Shown here piece by piece: positions 8,047 to 15,277 of a stretch of DNA of 64,000 nt. Both the position numbers and the translations under genes were made by a program. The stretch covers positions 1-64,000 of the forward strand of contig NZ_RXYB01000006.1 in NCBI RefSeq assembly GCF_008086615.1. The letters run 5' to 3'. Position 1 is the stretch's first letter, and each line of letters opens with the position of its first letter. The notes beneath the pieces are model-generated. The model saw only the letters and a program-made list of their open reading frames with translations, did no database searches and had not been told where the DNA came from. Origin of the DNA: Acetobacterium tundrae (GTDB lineage Bacteria > Bacillota > Clostridia > Eubacteriales > Eubacteriaceae).

Positions 8047-9483
8047 ATGATGTACTTAAAAGGGATTGCAATTTCTTGCCATCCGCCGGTCTTGATACCC
8101 GAAGTTGGCGGCGGCAGAGAGCATGAGGCAGAAAAAACGATTCGAGGACTGCGCGATTTATCACTAAAAGTTGCCGAGATAAAACCAGAAGTCATCGTCT
8201 GCATTACCCCGCATGGAAATGTTTTCCGAGATGGTGTTGCCGTAGTTTATGAGCAACATCTGAAAGGCGATTTAAAACAATTTGGAAACGACAGTTATTC
8301 ATTAGAAAAAGACTGCGATATGGGGCTTTTAGATGAATTGAATATGAGCTTCGCAAAAAATCAATGTCATACTATCTTTTTAAATCAGACGACAGCCGAC
8401 GAATACAAAATTGAACTCAATATCGATCATGGCGTTCTGGTACCGCTTTATTTTATTGAAAAATATTATAAAAATTATAAAATTGTTCATATTACCATTG
8501 GGGAATTAAGCCTGATTGAGTTATATGAAATGGGCACCGTGATTCGTGAAGCCATTGAAGCCCGTGGGAAAGAAGCTATGATCCTGGTATCCGCTGATCT
8601 TTCGCATTGTTTAAAAGATGAAGGCCCCTATGCATTTAATCCAATGGGCGCACTTTTTGATGAAAATATCATCACAGGAATTGAACAGAAAAATTATTAT
8701 TCCATTTTGACCATTCCGCCCCAGGTTTACCAGCCGGCTGGCCAATGCGGATTACGGCCGATTATTATGGGATTGGGCGCCATTGACGGCTATGATAGCG
8801 AAGCTGAGGTGTTTTCCTATGAAGGGCCATTTGGCGTGGGTTATATGGCGGCCTATATTGAACTCAAAGAGGAGACGATTCCCAGCTTAATTGACCGTTA
8901 CGATGAGGAGCGAATGCTTTCCTATCAAGAACGACGCACCAATGAGGGTCCGTTTGTAGCCCTCGCCCGGGCAACCATCAATACATGGGCGCAACGCGGA
9001 AGAAAATTAAATTTCGCGCATTATAAAAAACAAAATAAAATTGATCCAAAAGCACTGGAAGAACTTGAAAATCAGCAGGCTGGGGTTTTTGTATCGATTC
9101 ATAAACATGGCGAGCTCAGAGGGTGTATCGGAACAACCGGACCGGTTACCGAAAATATTGCCCAGGAAATTATCCGCAATGCCATTGAGGCGTCGGCTTA
9201 CGATCCCCGCTTTTTACCAATTGAAGAACCGGAACTCAGAGATTTGGAAATCAGTGTGGATGTTTTGGGAGCACCGGAGCGGGTAACCAGTTTAGCAGAA
9301 TTGGATGCAAAAAAATACGGGGTTATTGTGGAAAAAGGATTAAACAGAGGATTGCTGCTGCCGGATCTGGAAGGCGTCAACACCCCAGAAGAGCAGATCG
9401 CCATTGCTAAAAAGAAAGCCGGCCTATTAGAAAGCGATACCGATATTATCATGCACCGCTTTCAAGTAGAACGTCATCAGTAA
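8047..9483 (+). CDS. AmmeMemoRadiSam system protein: MEMO1-like domain fused to AMMECR1 domain
   Basis: 478 residues. The N-terminal 275 residues are a MEMO1/LigB-like domain (ISCHPPVLIPEVGGG, NIDHGVLVPLYF, VSADLSHCL), related to extradiol dioxygenases with the His residues still present. The C-terminal 170 residues are AMMECR1 (GVFVSIHKHGELRGCIG, NAIEASAYDPRF, KYGVIVEKGLNRGLLLP). In many anaerobes these domains occur with a radical SAM enzyme (AmrS); none is adjacent here. I chose ATG 8047 rather than the in-frame GTG at 8041, because AAGGAA at 8035-8040 spaces correctly only to the ATG. The gene follows eno by 16 bases and ends 2 bases from the convergent mutY. Biochemical role unknown. Confidence 0.88.
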   Translation: MMYLKGIAISCHPPVLIPEVGGGREHEAEKTIRGLRDLSLKVAEIKPEVIVCITPHGNVFRDGVAVVYEQHLKGDLKQFGNDSYSLEKDCDMGLLDELNMSFAKNQCHTIFLNQTTADEYKIELNIDHGVLVPLYFIEKYYKNYKIVHITIGELSLIELYEMGTVIREAIEARGKEAMILVSADLSHCLKDEGPYAFNPMGALFDENIITGIEQKNYYSILTIPPQVYQPAGQCGLRPIIMGLGAIDGYDSEAEVFSYEGPFGVGYMAAYIELKEETIPSLIDRYDEERMLSYQERRTNEGPFVALARATINTWAQRGRKLNFAHYKKQNKIDPKALEELENQQAGVFVSIHKHGELRGCIGTTGPVTENIAQEIIRNAIEASAYDPRFLPIEEPELRDLEISVDVLGAPERVTSLAELDAKKYGVIVEKGLNRGLLLPDLEGVNTPEEQIAIAKKKAGLLESDTDIIMHRFQVERHQ

Positions 9484-9485
9484 AT

Positions 9486-10604
9486 TTAAAAATCGGTTAA
9501 AAGGACTAAAAGTTTGGAAAAGGCGATCGGTAGGGTTAAGTCATCAATATCGGATAAAGCCTTGAATTGAGTGCTGTGGGTTTGGCTTTCAGATGATTCA
9601 GAAGGATTCGGATGATATGGGATAGCGGCGGTTTCACAAACCAGGTTACCTAAATCAAAGCCGTAAACGGACATCTCCCAGATGATATGAGAGAAAACAT
9701 GACGGCTCTGCCCGATTAGAACGGGATTAGAAAGCTCAGGAAAATACGACCTGAGCTTTTTTTTAATGTCCGTTCCCGTACCCTCTGAGACTTCAATAAT
9801 GGGAAAAGACCACATTCCGGATAAAAGACCAGATTCCGGACGTCTGACAAAAAAGAGAGCGCCATTTTGTTTGACGATACCCACTTCCATTTTTTTCGTG
9901 AGTTGTTTTTGCTTTTTCTTTTTTATCGGGATTTGGTCAGTGGTGCCAAATGCAAAACTTTGACAACCCAACCGAATTGGACAGATCAAACACTTGGGAC
10001 TTTGAGGGCTGCAGATAACCGCACCCAAATCCATCAGGGCTTCATTAAAATCGCCGGCGGCATCCGGCAAGATGGTTTCGACCCATTGGGTCACCTTTTT
10101 TTTTGTTTTGGCTTCACCAATATCATCAATACTATTGCAGTAGCGGCTAATGACCCGCAGAACATTGCCATCCACGGCACTGACTTTTTCATTAAAAGCA
10201 ATACTGGCAATCGCTCCGCCGGTATAAGGACCAATCCCTGGAAGTTTGATGAGCTGAGCAAATTGCTTCGGGAAAATTCCGTCGTATTCAGATACAATCA
10301 GTTTAGCCGCCTGGTGCAGATTTCGCGCGCGGGAATAATACCCCAAACCTTCCCAGGCTTTAATGACTTCATCCTCCGAGGCCTCAGCGAGAGCAGCAAC
10401 ATTGGGAAAGAGACTGATAAAGTGATTGTAATAGGGAATAAGCGTGTCAATTTGGGTTTGCTGAGCCATGATTTCGGAAATCCAAATGGAATAGGGGTCT
10501 TTTGTCTGGCGAAAAGGCAGATTTCTTTTCGCGTTTTCAAACCAGCTGAGCAATTCAAGTTGCAATATTTTAATCGGTTGATTATTATTTGTTGTATTGA
10601 GCAT
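9486..10604 (-). CDS. mutY: A/G-specific adenine DNA glycosylase
   Basis: 372 residues. It removes adenine mispaired with 8-oxoguanine. Visible are the catalytic Glu in SEIMAQQTQ (about residue 43), the helix-hairpin-helix LPGIGPYTGGAIASIAF, the catalytic Asp in AVDGNVLRVISR, the [4Fe-4S] ligands C-x6-C-x2-C-x5-C (CSPQSPKCLICPIRLGC) and a C-terminal NUDIX-like 8-oxoG recognition domain. An upstream GGAGAAC supports the start. The gene is convergent with the MEMO-AMMECR1 gene. Confidence 0.95.
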   Translation of the reverse strand: MLNTTNNNQPIKILQLELLSWFENAKRNLPFRQTKDPYSIWISEIMAQQTQIDTLIPYYNHFISLFPNVAALAEASEDEVIKAWEGLGYYSRARNLHQAAKLIVSEYDGIFPKQFAQLIKLPGIGPYTGGAIASIAFNEKVSAVDGNVLRVISRYCNSIDDIGEAKTKKKVTQWVETILPDAAGDFNEALMDLGAVICSPQSPKCLICPIRLGCQSFAFGTTDQIPIKKKKQKQLTKKMEVGIVKQNGALFFVRRPESGLLSGMWSFPIIEVSEGTGTDIKKKLRSYFPELSNPVLIGQSRHVFSHIIWEMSVYGFDLGNLVCETAAIPYHPNPSESSESQTHSTQFKALSDIDDLTLPIAFSKLLVLLTDF

Positions 10605-10734
10605 ATGTTCTCCGTTCGTTTAAATTATATGAATAATCAGACACAACATATAGTATAAAACATTTTTCTAAAAACTAGCTTATTATGGAAAATATTGCAA
10701 ATTTATAAAAAAATACGTGCAAACAAAAATTTAC

Positions 10735-10763
10735 CCCATTCCCCATTATGGCATGGGAATGGG
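10735..10763. other. 9-bp hairpin in the spacer before the G5/3D gene
   Basis: CCCATTCCC (10735-10743) pairs perfectly with GGGAATGGG (10755-10763) across an 11-base loop. There is no T tract on either side, so it is not a simple terminator. A second weaker stem, GGTC...GACC, follows at 10791-10805. Both lie upstream of the promoter at 10826. The mutY-to-G5/3D spacer (10605-10913) holds no other gene. Confidence 0.4.
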
Positions 10764-10825
10764 CGAAAACATGGTTTGTAATTGGGACGAGGTCTCCCTT
10801 TGGACCACCAACAGGCACAAAAAAC

Positions 10826-10854
10826 TTGACATGGGCTAGGTAGGATGATAGACT
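10826..10854 (+). promoter_or_regulatory. Promoter of the G5/3D protein gene
   Basis: TTGACA (10826-10831) and TAGACT (10849-10854) are separated by 17 bases; the ATG is 60 bases downstream, with AAAGG as ribosome site. Confidence 0.65.
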
Positions 10855-10913
10855 TGCTGTAACAAACGTGTAACTTTTATTTAACTATTGTTGACAAATG
10901 AAAGGTATAATTT

Positions 10914-11996
10914 ATGAATACTAAGAGAGAAACAGGGGAATTTTTCAAGAAATATCCCGGCGTAAGAATTGGCTTTATTGCCTTAATTCTTCTTGTCGTT
11001 GTGGGTGTCTCCAGTGCTTTTACCGTTGAAAAAGAAGTTCAGGTTACTTTCAAAGGTGAAGAATATACTGTTAAAGGAAAATTGCTCGAGTCCCTAGAGG
11101 AAGTTCTAGTAGCAAATGATCTTCCGGCAAGTGATGAATATAAATATAGCAGCCCGTTAACAACCCTTTTCAAGGATGTTATTAATGTCAGGATTGATAA
11201 AAAGATTTCTGGAAACATTATCATCGGTACAAAAACGATTGCTTATCTTTCCGGAGCAGAAAACGTCGGTGATTTGCTGGCGGAAAATGGGATCACAATT
11301 GATGCGGACGATCGGGTTGAACCCGGGGTAAAAACGCCTCTGACAATCAGCACCGGTGATATTAAGGTAACCCAAGTGAAAGTAGTCGAATCAGCAGAGA
11401 TTAAAGATATCCCCATGACCGCAAGCATCATTGTAAATGATGCGCTGGATACCGGAACACGAGTTGTGGTTCAGGTTGGTCAAAATGGAAAAAGCAATGT
11501 TAAAGAGCGAATCCGATTTGAAAATGATGTTGAAGTCAGCCGGGAAGTCCTTGAGAGTCAAGAAATCACCCCGATTGTTGAAGAAATTATTGAAGTGGGA
11601 CCAGCCACGACAATTGTTATGCCGGATGAGGTTCAGGTTAAATCAGTGACCGGCGATGTCAATGTGGAATCCAGCACGGTGAGCACCACCAGCAGTGCGA
11701 AAGTTGATCAGGATAACAGCCTTAAAGGCACGACGATGACAGTCAGCGCTACCGCTTATACCGCGACAGGAAGCAATACTGCTTCAGGTTTGGCACCACA
11801 GGAAGGCCGAACGATTGCGGCCTGGGATGGCGTTCCATTTGGAACCCAGGTATATATTCCGGCCCTTGGCGGAGTTTATACCGTAGAAGACCGCGGCGGT
11901 GCAGTAGGGTACGGCGTCATTGATATTTATAAGAACAGCCAGGATGAATGCAACACCTGGGGAAGACAAAACATTGAAATATATTTTTTAGACTAA
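10914..11996 (+). CDS. Secreted cell-wall protein with DUF348, G5 and 3D domains (YabE/Rpf-like)
   Basis: 360 residues. A membrane anchor or signal segment at about residues 19-36 is followed by two DUF348 (YabE-type) repeats (FTVEKEVQVTFKGEEYTVKG and a second at about 100-145), a G5 domain (about 150-220) and a C-terminal 3D domain. The 3D domain shows TAYTATGSNTASG, the catalytic-type EDRGGAVG and IDIYKNS, and ends IEIYFLD. The 3D fold is shared with lytic transglycosylase MltA, and G5/DUF348 proteins of this layout are resuscitation-promoting muralytic enzymes in Firmicutes. It likely acts outside the membrane on peptidoglycan. It is monocistronic, with its own promoter and terminator. Confidence 0.88.
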   Translation: MNTKRETGEFFKKYPGVRIGFIALILLVVVGVSSAFTVEKEVQVTFKGEEYTVKGKLLESLEEVLVANDLPASDEYKYSSPLTTLFKDVINVRIDKKISGNIIIGTKTIAYLSGAENVGDLLAENGITIDADDRVEPGVKTPLTISTGDIKVTQVKVVESAEIKDIPMTASIIVNDALDTGTRVVVQVGQNGKSNVKERIRFENDVEVSREVLESQEITPIVEEIIEVGPATTIVMPDEVQVKSVTGDVNVESSTVSTTSSAKVDQDNSLKGTTMTVSATAYTATGSNTASGLAPQEGRTIAAWDGVPFGTQVYIPALGGVYTVEDRGGAVGYGVIDIYKNSQDECNTWGRQNIEIYFLD

Positions 11997-12005
11997 GCAA
12001 GGTAG

Positions 12006-12043
12006 GAAAACGATGGGTTCAGCCATCGTTTTCTTTATTTTTT
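12006..12043 (+). terminator. Intrinsic terminator after the G5/3D gene
   Basis: GAAAACGATGG (12006-12016) pairs with CCATCGTTTTC (12023-12033), followed by a T-rich run. Confidence 0.9.
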
Positions 12044-12114
12044 GCGGCGGTAAAAGACGCGCGAAAGCAAGCGATTGAATCATGTATTTAGAAAGAACAC
12101 AATTCTATGATTTT

Positions 12115-12181
12115 CCACTTGTATTTTGTATACAAAAGTGGTTATACTATTCTCATGATTTAAAACAGTGGTTTTTCCACT
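12115..12181 (+). promoter_or_regulatory. ilvE promoter with inverted repeat
   Basis: TTGTAT (12119-12124) and TATACT (12143-12148) with an 18-base spacer form a plausible promoter. CCACTT (12115-12120) and AAGTGG (12136-12141) form an inverted repeat around the palindrome TTGTATACAA (12126-12135), overlapping the spacer. A second small hairpin AGTGG-CCACT lies at 12167-12181, before the ribosome site. A repressor site for amino acid control is possible; no CodY box was recognised. Confidence 0.4.
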
Positions 12182-12201
12182 TGCGAATATTGGAGGAAAA
12201 C

Positions 12202-13263
12202 ATGGAAATTAAAATTGTTAAAACAACAAACCTAAAAGAAAAGACAAAGGAAGATGCGCTGGCTTTTGGGGTACACTTTACTGATCATATGTTTATGATG
12301 GATTATACCGAAGGAATTGGATGGCATGATGCAACGATAATGCCCTACGGCCCGATTGAGCTGATGCCATCATCAATGGTGCTCCATTATGCCCAGGAGG
12401 TATTTGAAGGATTAAAAGCCTATAAAACCCCTAATGGTGAGACGCAATTGTTTAGACCGCAGGAAAACCTAAAACGGATGAACCGCTCCAATGAACGGAT
12501 GTGTATTCCGCAAATTGATGAAGACTTTGTCTTAGAGGCCTTAAAAACACTTGTGAAACTTGATGAAAACTGGATTCCAAATTCTCCCGGGACTTCGCTT
12601 TATATTCGGCCCTTTGTTTTTGCGACCGATCCATTTATTGGCGTTCGCGTTTCCAAACAATATATATTTATGATTATTATGTCGCCGGTAGGTTCCTATT
12701 ACAAAGGCGGAATGGCTCCGGAACGGATTTATGTAGAAGACGAATATGCTCGAACGGTACGCGGCGGCACCGGCGAAGCCAAATGCGGCGGTAATTATGC
12801 CGGCGGATTAGCGGCACAACAAAAAGTCAGCACCAAGGGATTTGAACAGATTCTCTGGCTGGACGGGGTCGAACGAAAATACATTGAAGAAGTCGGAACC
12901 AGTAATGTATTTTTCCTGATTGACGATGTCTTTGTGACACCATCTTTGTCAGGGACTATTTTACCGGGAATTACCCGTAAGAGCGTGATCGAATTATTAA
13001 AACATTGGGGAAAAACAGTTGATGAACGACGCATCACGATTGACGAATTATATGAAGCCTATCAGCAAGGCAGAATCCAGGAAGCCTTTGCAACGGGCAC
13101 AGCGGCGGTTATTTCGCCGATTGGAACATTAGGCTGGAAAGACATCGAAATGACATTTAACAACGGTGAAATAGGCGAATATGCGCAAAAGATATATGAC
13201 ACATTATATGGCATGCAAACTGGCAATGTCACTGATCAACTCAATTGGATTGTAAAAATATAA
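12202..13263 (+). CDS. ilvE: Branched-chain amino acid aminotransferase
   Basis: 353 residues, fold-type IV PLP enzyme of the BCAT group II size. It transfers the amino group between glutamate and branched-chain 2-oxo acids. Visible are YAQEVFEGLKAY, the PLP-lysine region GGTGEAKCGGNYAGG, VEEVGTSNVFF and ATGTAAVISPIG. The frame stays open upstream to 12082, but ATG 12202 has a perfect TTGGAGG site 6 bases before it and matches the family N-terminus, so that start is chosen. Confidence 0.95.
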   Translation: MEIKIVKTTNLKEKTKEDALAFGVHFTDHMFMMDYTEGIGWHDATIMPYGPIELMPSSMVLHYAQEVFEGLKAYKTPNGETQLFRPQENLKRMNRSNERMCIPQIDEDFVLEALKTLVKLDENWIPNSPGTSLYIRPFVFATDPFIGVRVSKQYIFMIIMSPVGSYYKGGMAPERIYVEDEYARTVRGGTGEAKCGGNYAGGLAAQQKVSTKGFEQILWLDGVERKYIEEVGTSNVFFLIDDVFVTPSLSGTILPGITRKSVIELLKHWGKTVDERRITIDELYEAYQQGRIQEAFATGTAAVISPIGTLGWKDIEMTFNNGEIGEYAQKIYDTLYGMQTGNVTDQLNWIVKI

Positions 13264-13308
13264 AAACAACAAAAATAATAGCCGCTTGAAAAATTTCTTT
13301 AAAAACGC

Positions 13309-13337
13309 TTGACAATATTAGAAATTATTGGTAATAT
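13309..13337 (+). promoter_or_regulatory. Promoter of the serine tRNA pair
   Basis: TTGACA (13309-13314) and TAATAT (13332-13337) with 17-base spacing, ending 20 bases before the first tRNA. Confidence 0.7.
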
Positions 13338-13357
13338 TAATCTTGCATTTTGAATTG

Positions 13358-13446
13358 CGAGAGGTACCGAAGCGGTCATAACGGGGCGGTCTTGAAAACC
13401 GTTAGGGTGCAAGCCCACGTGGGTTCGAATCCCACCCTCTCGGCCA
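13358..13446 (+). tRNA. tRNA-Ser (anticodon UGA)
   Basis: Acceptor stem CGAGAGG pairs with CCTCTCG, with discriminator G and encoded CCA (13444-13446). The anticodon loop is CTTGAAA with TGA at 13393-13395. A long variable arm (a class II tRNA) and GGTTCGAAT in the T loop are present. Confidence 0.95.
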
Positions 13447-13491
13447 TCAAATGCTTGAAATTGAATAGTAATAACATTTATTATTACCTTT

Positions 13492-13583
13492 GGAGAAGTA
13501 CTCAAGTGGCTATAAGAGGTGCCCCTGCTAAGGGTATAGACCGTTTGCGCGGTGCGTGGGTTCAAATCCCACCTTCTCCGCCA
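13492..13583 (+). tRNA. tRNA-Ser (anticodon GCU)
   Basis: Acceptor stem GGAGAAG pairs with CTTCTCC, with discriminator G and encoded CCA (13581-13583). Anticodon GCT is at 13527-13529, with a long variable arm. Its 3' end and the downstream terminator are repeated several times over the next 16 kb, marking it as an integration site. Confidence 0.95.
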
Positions 13584-13644
13584 CCAAGAACTACGCATCA
13601 ACATTGATGTTGAGATAGAACCTGTTACGTAAAGTAGCAGGTTC
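13571..13644 (+). repeat. tRNA-Ser 3'-end repeat, original copy (attachment-site-like)
   Basis: This is the last bases of tRNA-Ser(GCU), starting ACCTTCTCCGCC, plus the next 60 bases (AAGAACTACGCATCA ... AGAACCTGTTACG). It is the reference copy for the repeats at 18206, 28260 and 29782. Downstream to 14128 the spacer is AT-rich, with one more stem (ACCCTTA...TAAGGGT near 13776-13799) and no gene that I can see. Confidence 0.75.
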
Positions 13645-13656
13645 TTTTGTTTTATA
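13618..13656 (+). terminator. Terminator of the tRNA-Ser operon
   Basis: GAACCTG (13618-13624) pairs with CAGGTTC (13638-13644), extended by TAC/GTA inside, and is followed by TTTTGTTTTA. The same unit is partly repeated at 18.25, 24.9 and 29.8 kb. Confidence 0.8.
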
Positions 13657-14128
13657 GGAAATTGCGCAAAAAAGAAATTTAGATGATGGGGCGGACAGGG
13701 CGGTGTTTTCTAAAGGTTTTTAAAAAATAATTCTGCAGAGTTTAGTCACTGTGGAGTTATTTTTTTTCTTAAAAACCCTTAATACAGAAAAATAAGGGTC
13801 ATTATTTTATATAAGTGGGGAGAAGAAGGTTGCCAATTTTCTTTATTGACAGCCTTCAAACAATGTGCAAGAATAGACTTAATTTTTGTAATTATTAAAT
13901 TTGATTTCATAATATATAATATTGACGTTTATACAATTATCTAATACTATGAAAATGATACTTGTCAACCAGAAGACACCATATTATCGCTCGAGATCAT
14001 TAGGTTTTGCGATAAATTAATAAATTGGATTGTTATCTTTGATCAAAACAGACCCGCTAGCTTAGCGTGTATTTTCTAGCTCTGGATGAATTTTTGGGGT
14101 TAAGATTATAATAACTGAGGTGAAAGTT

Positions 14129-14548
14129 ATGAGTTTTCAAGTTGTAGTTTCAGATTCGACCGTGAACATGATTTATTTGATATCATGTTTGATGTTTTTT
14201 GCTATGTCGTCATATCGATTGTTTATTTCGTTACCGCGGCTTCGAAAGGCCATGATAATCACCCTGAATAGTTTAATATTTGCGATTTTATACCATGACA
14301 AAAGATTCTTTTACACAAAACAACGGCTATATGATTTATGGGTAACTGTGCCAGCCACATTAATTTGGCTAACCAGTACATTATTGACACTAGCAATTAC
14401 CTTAGGGTATCAAGATATCCCAATCGAAGTGCAGGCAATAACGAGCGTATTCATATTGCCAGCGTTTTTAATTTATAGCATTTTAGATCTCCCTGATTCT
14501 CAGAAGCCAAGCGACGATGAATTCAAAAGGACTCGCGACTGGCTGTAA
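14129..14548 (+). CDS. Hypothetical three-helix membrane protein
   Basis: 139 residues from ATG 14129, which has GAGGTG six bases upstream; the in-frame GTG at 14120 overlaps that site and is less likely. Hydrophobic segments lie at about residues 8-26, 72-92 and 95-115. Between them is a basic cytoplasmic-looking loop (YHDKRFFYTKQR), and the tail is acidic to basic. No family recognised. It is the first gene of the island beyond the tRNA. Its stop codon is in the same frame as the next small ORF, 27 bases on. Confidence 0.6.
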   Translation: MSFQVVVSDSTVNMIYLISCLMFFAMSSYRLFISLPRLRKAMIITLNSLIFAILYHDKRFFYTKQRLYDLWVTVPATLIWLTSTLLTLAITLGYQDIPIEVQAITSVFILPAFLIYSILDLPDSQKPSDDEFKRTRDWL

Positions 14549-14575
14549 AATTCATTTGCTACAACTCAACCAGGG

Positions 14576-14839
14576 ATGATCCCTGTTGTAAAATATGTTG
14601 GCTTGGTCAAGCACAATAACGCTCTTTGGCAGTGTAGGTGCGAATGTAAAAAAGAGATTATCGTAAAAGGAATCACCTTAAGGAATAATCGAACTAGAAG
14701 CTGTGGTTGTTTAAAATTAGAAATGAATGCAGCTGACATACCTGTTAAAAGGAAGAAGGATTTGGCCGAAGCCATTGAAGCAAGGAAGCTAGCTGAAAAG
14801 ATCTATTTCAAACCGATAATTGAGAAATACAGTAAGTGA
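14576..14839 (+). CDS. Small phage-type protein with CxC...SCGCL zinc-ribbon-like motif
   Basis: 87 residues. WQCRCECKKEIIVKGITLRNNRTRSCGCLK is the Cys-rich module (CxCxC ... SCGCL) found in phage HNH/AP2-type homing endonucleases and their stand-alone relatives. Only this module and a charged helical tail are present, without an HNH nuclease domain. The usual N-terminal G-x-L-x-V-L-x lead is shortened, so it may be a remnant. There is no good ribosome site. It lies in frame with the preceding gene after one TAA and nine sense codons. Confidence 0.5.
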   Translation: MIPVVKYVGLVKHNNALWQCRCECKKEIIVKGITLRNNRTRSCGCLKLEMNAADIPVKRKKDLAEAIEARKLAEKIYFKPIIEKYSK

Positions 14840-14841
14840 AA

Positions 14842-14859
14842 AGCCCCGGTCGTGGGGCT
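14842..14859. other. GC-rich hairpin AGCCCC-N6-GGGGCT
   Basis: A perfect 6-bp stem directly after the stop codon of the zinc-ribbon-like ORF. No T tract follows; a promoter begins two bases later. It may slow or end transcription of the upstream pair. Confidence 0.4.
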
Positions 14860-14860
14860 A

Positions 14861-14888
14861 TTGACATTTTTGTGAAATAGTGTAGAAT
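14861..14888 (+). promoter_or_regulatory. Promoter ahead of a short terminated transcript
   Basis: TTGACA (14861-14866) and TAGAAT (14883-14888), 16-base spacing. The next terminator is only about 70 bases downstream. Confidence 0.55.
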
Positions 14889-14894
14889 TATAGA

Positions 14895-14961
14895 TATTAT
14901 ATGTGATTGCTTATTTGCAAATCATACGAGAAGGTGCCAAGATCTAGCATCTTCTTTTTTT
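14895..14961 (+). ncRNA. Candidate small RNA of about 65 nt
   Basis: Bounded by the promoter at 14861 and by an intrinsic terminator: AGAAGGTGC (14929-14937) pairs with GCATCTTCT (14947-14955, one G-U), followed by seven T. A 5' hairpin TGATT...AATCA (14904-14924) precedes it. There is no ORF in it. It could equally be a leader with an attenuator for the restriction-modification gene 320 bases downstream. Confidence 0.35.
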
Positions 14962-15064
14962 ATTGACTTCAAACGCGAACAGATATGCCATTCTCAGAAT
15001 AGATCTGCTAAACAGAGATATGTTGGCAAAATAAAAAAAGTTTCAATGTAAATTAACATAGCAC

Positions 15065-15109
15065 ACGCTATGTCATGGAATCGGTTAACCATGGCATAGC
15101 GTTTTTTTT
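15065..15109 (+). terminator. Strong intrinsic terminator
   Basis: ACGCTATG-t-CATGG (15065-15078) pairs with CCATG-g-CATAGCGT (15089-15102), followed by eight T. It isolates the restriction-modification gene from upstream transcription. Confidence 0.85.
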
Positions 15110-15187
15110 ATTCGGTTTAGCCTGTTTCAATTTTCAGCAATCGATTTAAATAGTTTGGAATTAATGCTATAATACCAAGTAAAAGTC

Positions 15188-15238
15188 GTTTGATGATTAA
15201 CATGCCAACATCATCAATTGACGAATCATTTATCAAAC
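15188..15238. promoter_or_regulatory. Inverted repeat upstream of the restriction-modification gene
   Basis: GTTTGATGATT (15188-15198) and AATCATTTATCAAAC (15224-15238) are inverted copies with a small bulge, between a possible -10 TATAAT (15168-15173) and the start at 15278. It could be a leader hairpin or a control site. Confidence 0.35.
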
Positions 15239-15277
15239 TGAGTTCAGACATATATTATTAGTTGAAAGGTTGTTAAA

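Noticed and set aside
9867-10658. 263-codon plus-strand ORF opposite mutY
   Set aside because: It lies antisense to a complete MutY with all motifs; the translation has no family features.
10893-10912. Second promoter TTGACA ... TATAAT immediately before the G5/3D gene
   Set aside because: The spacing is about nine bases, too short for sigma-A; the promoter at 10826 fits better.
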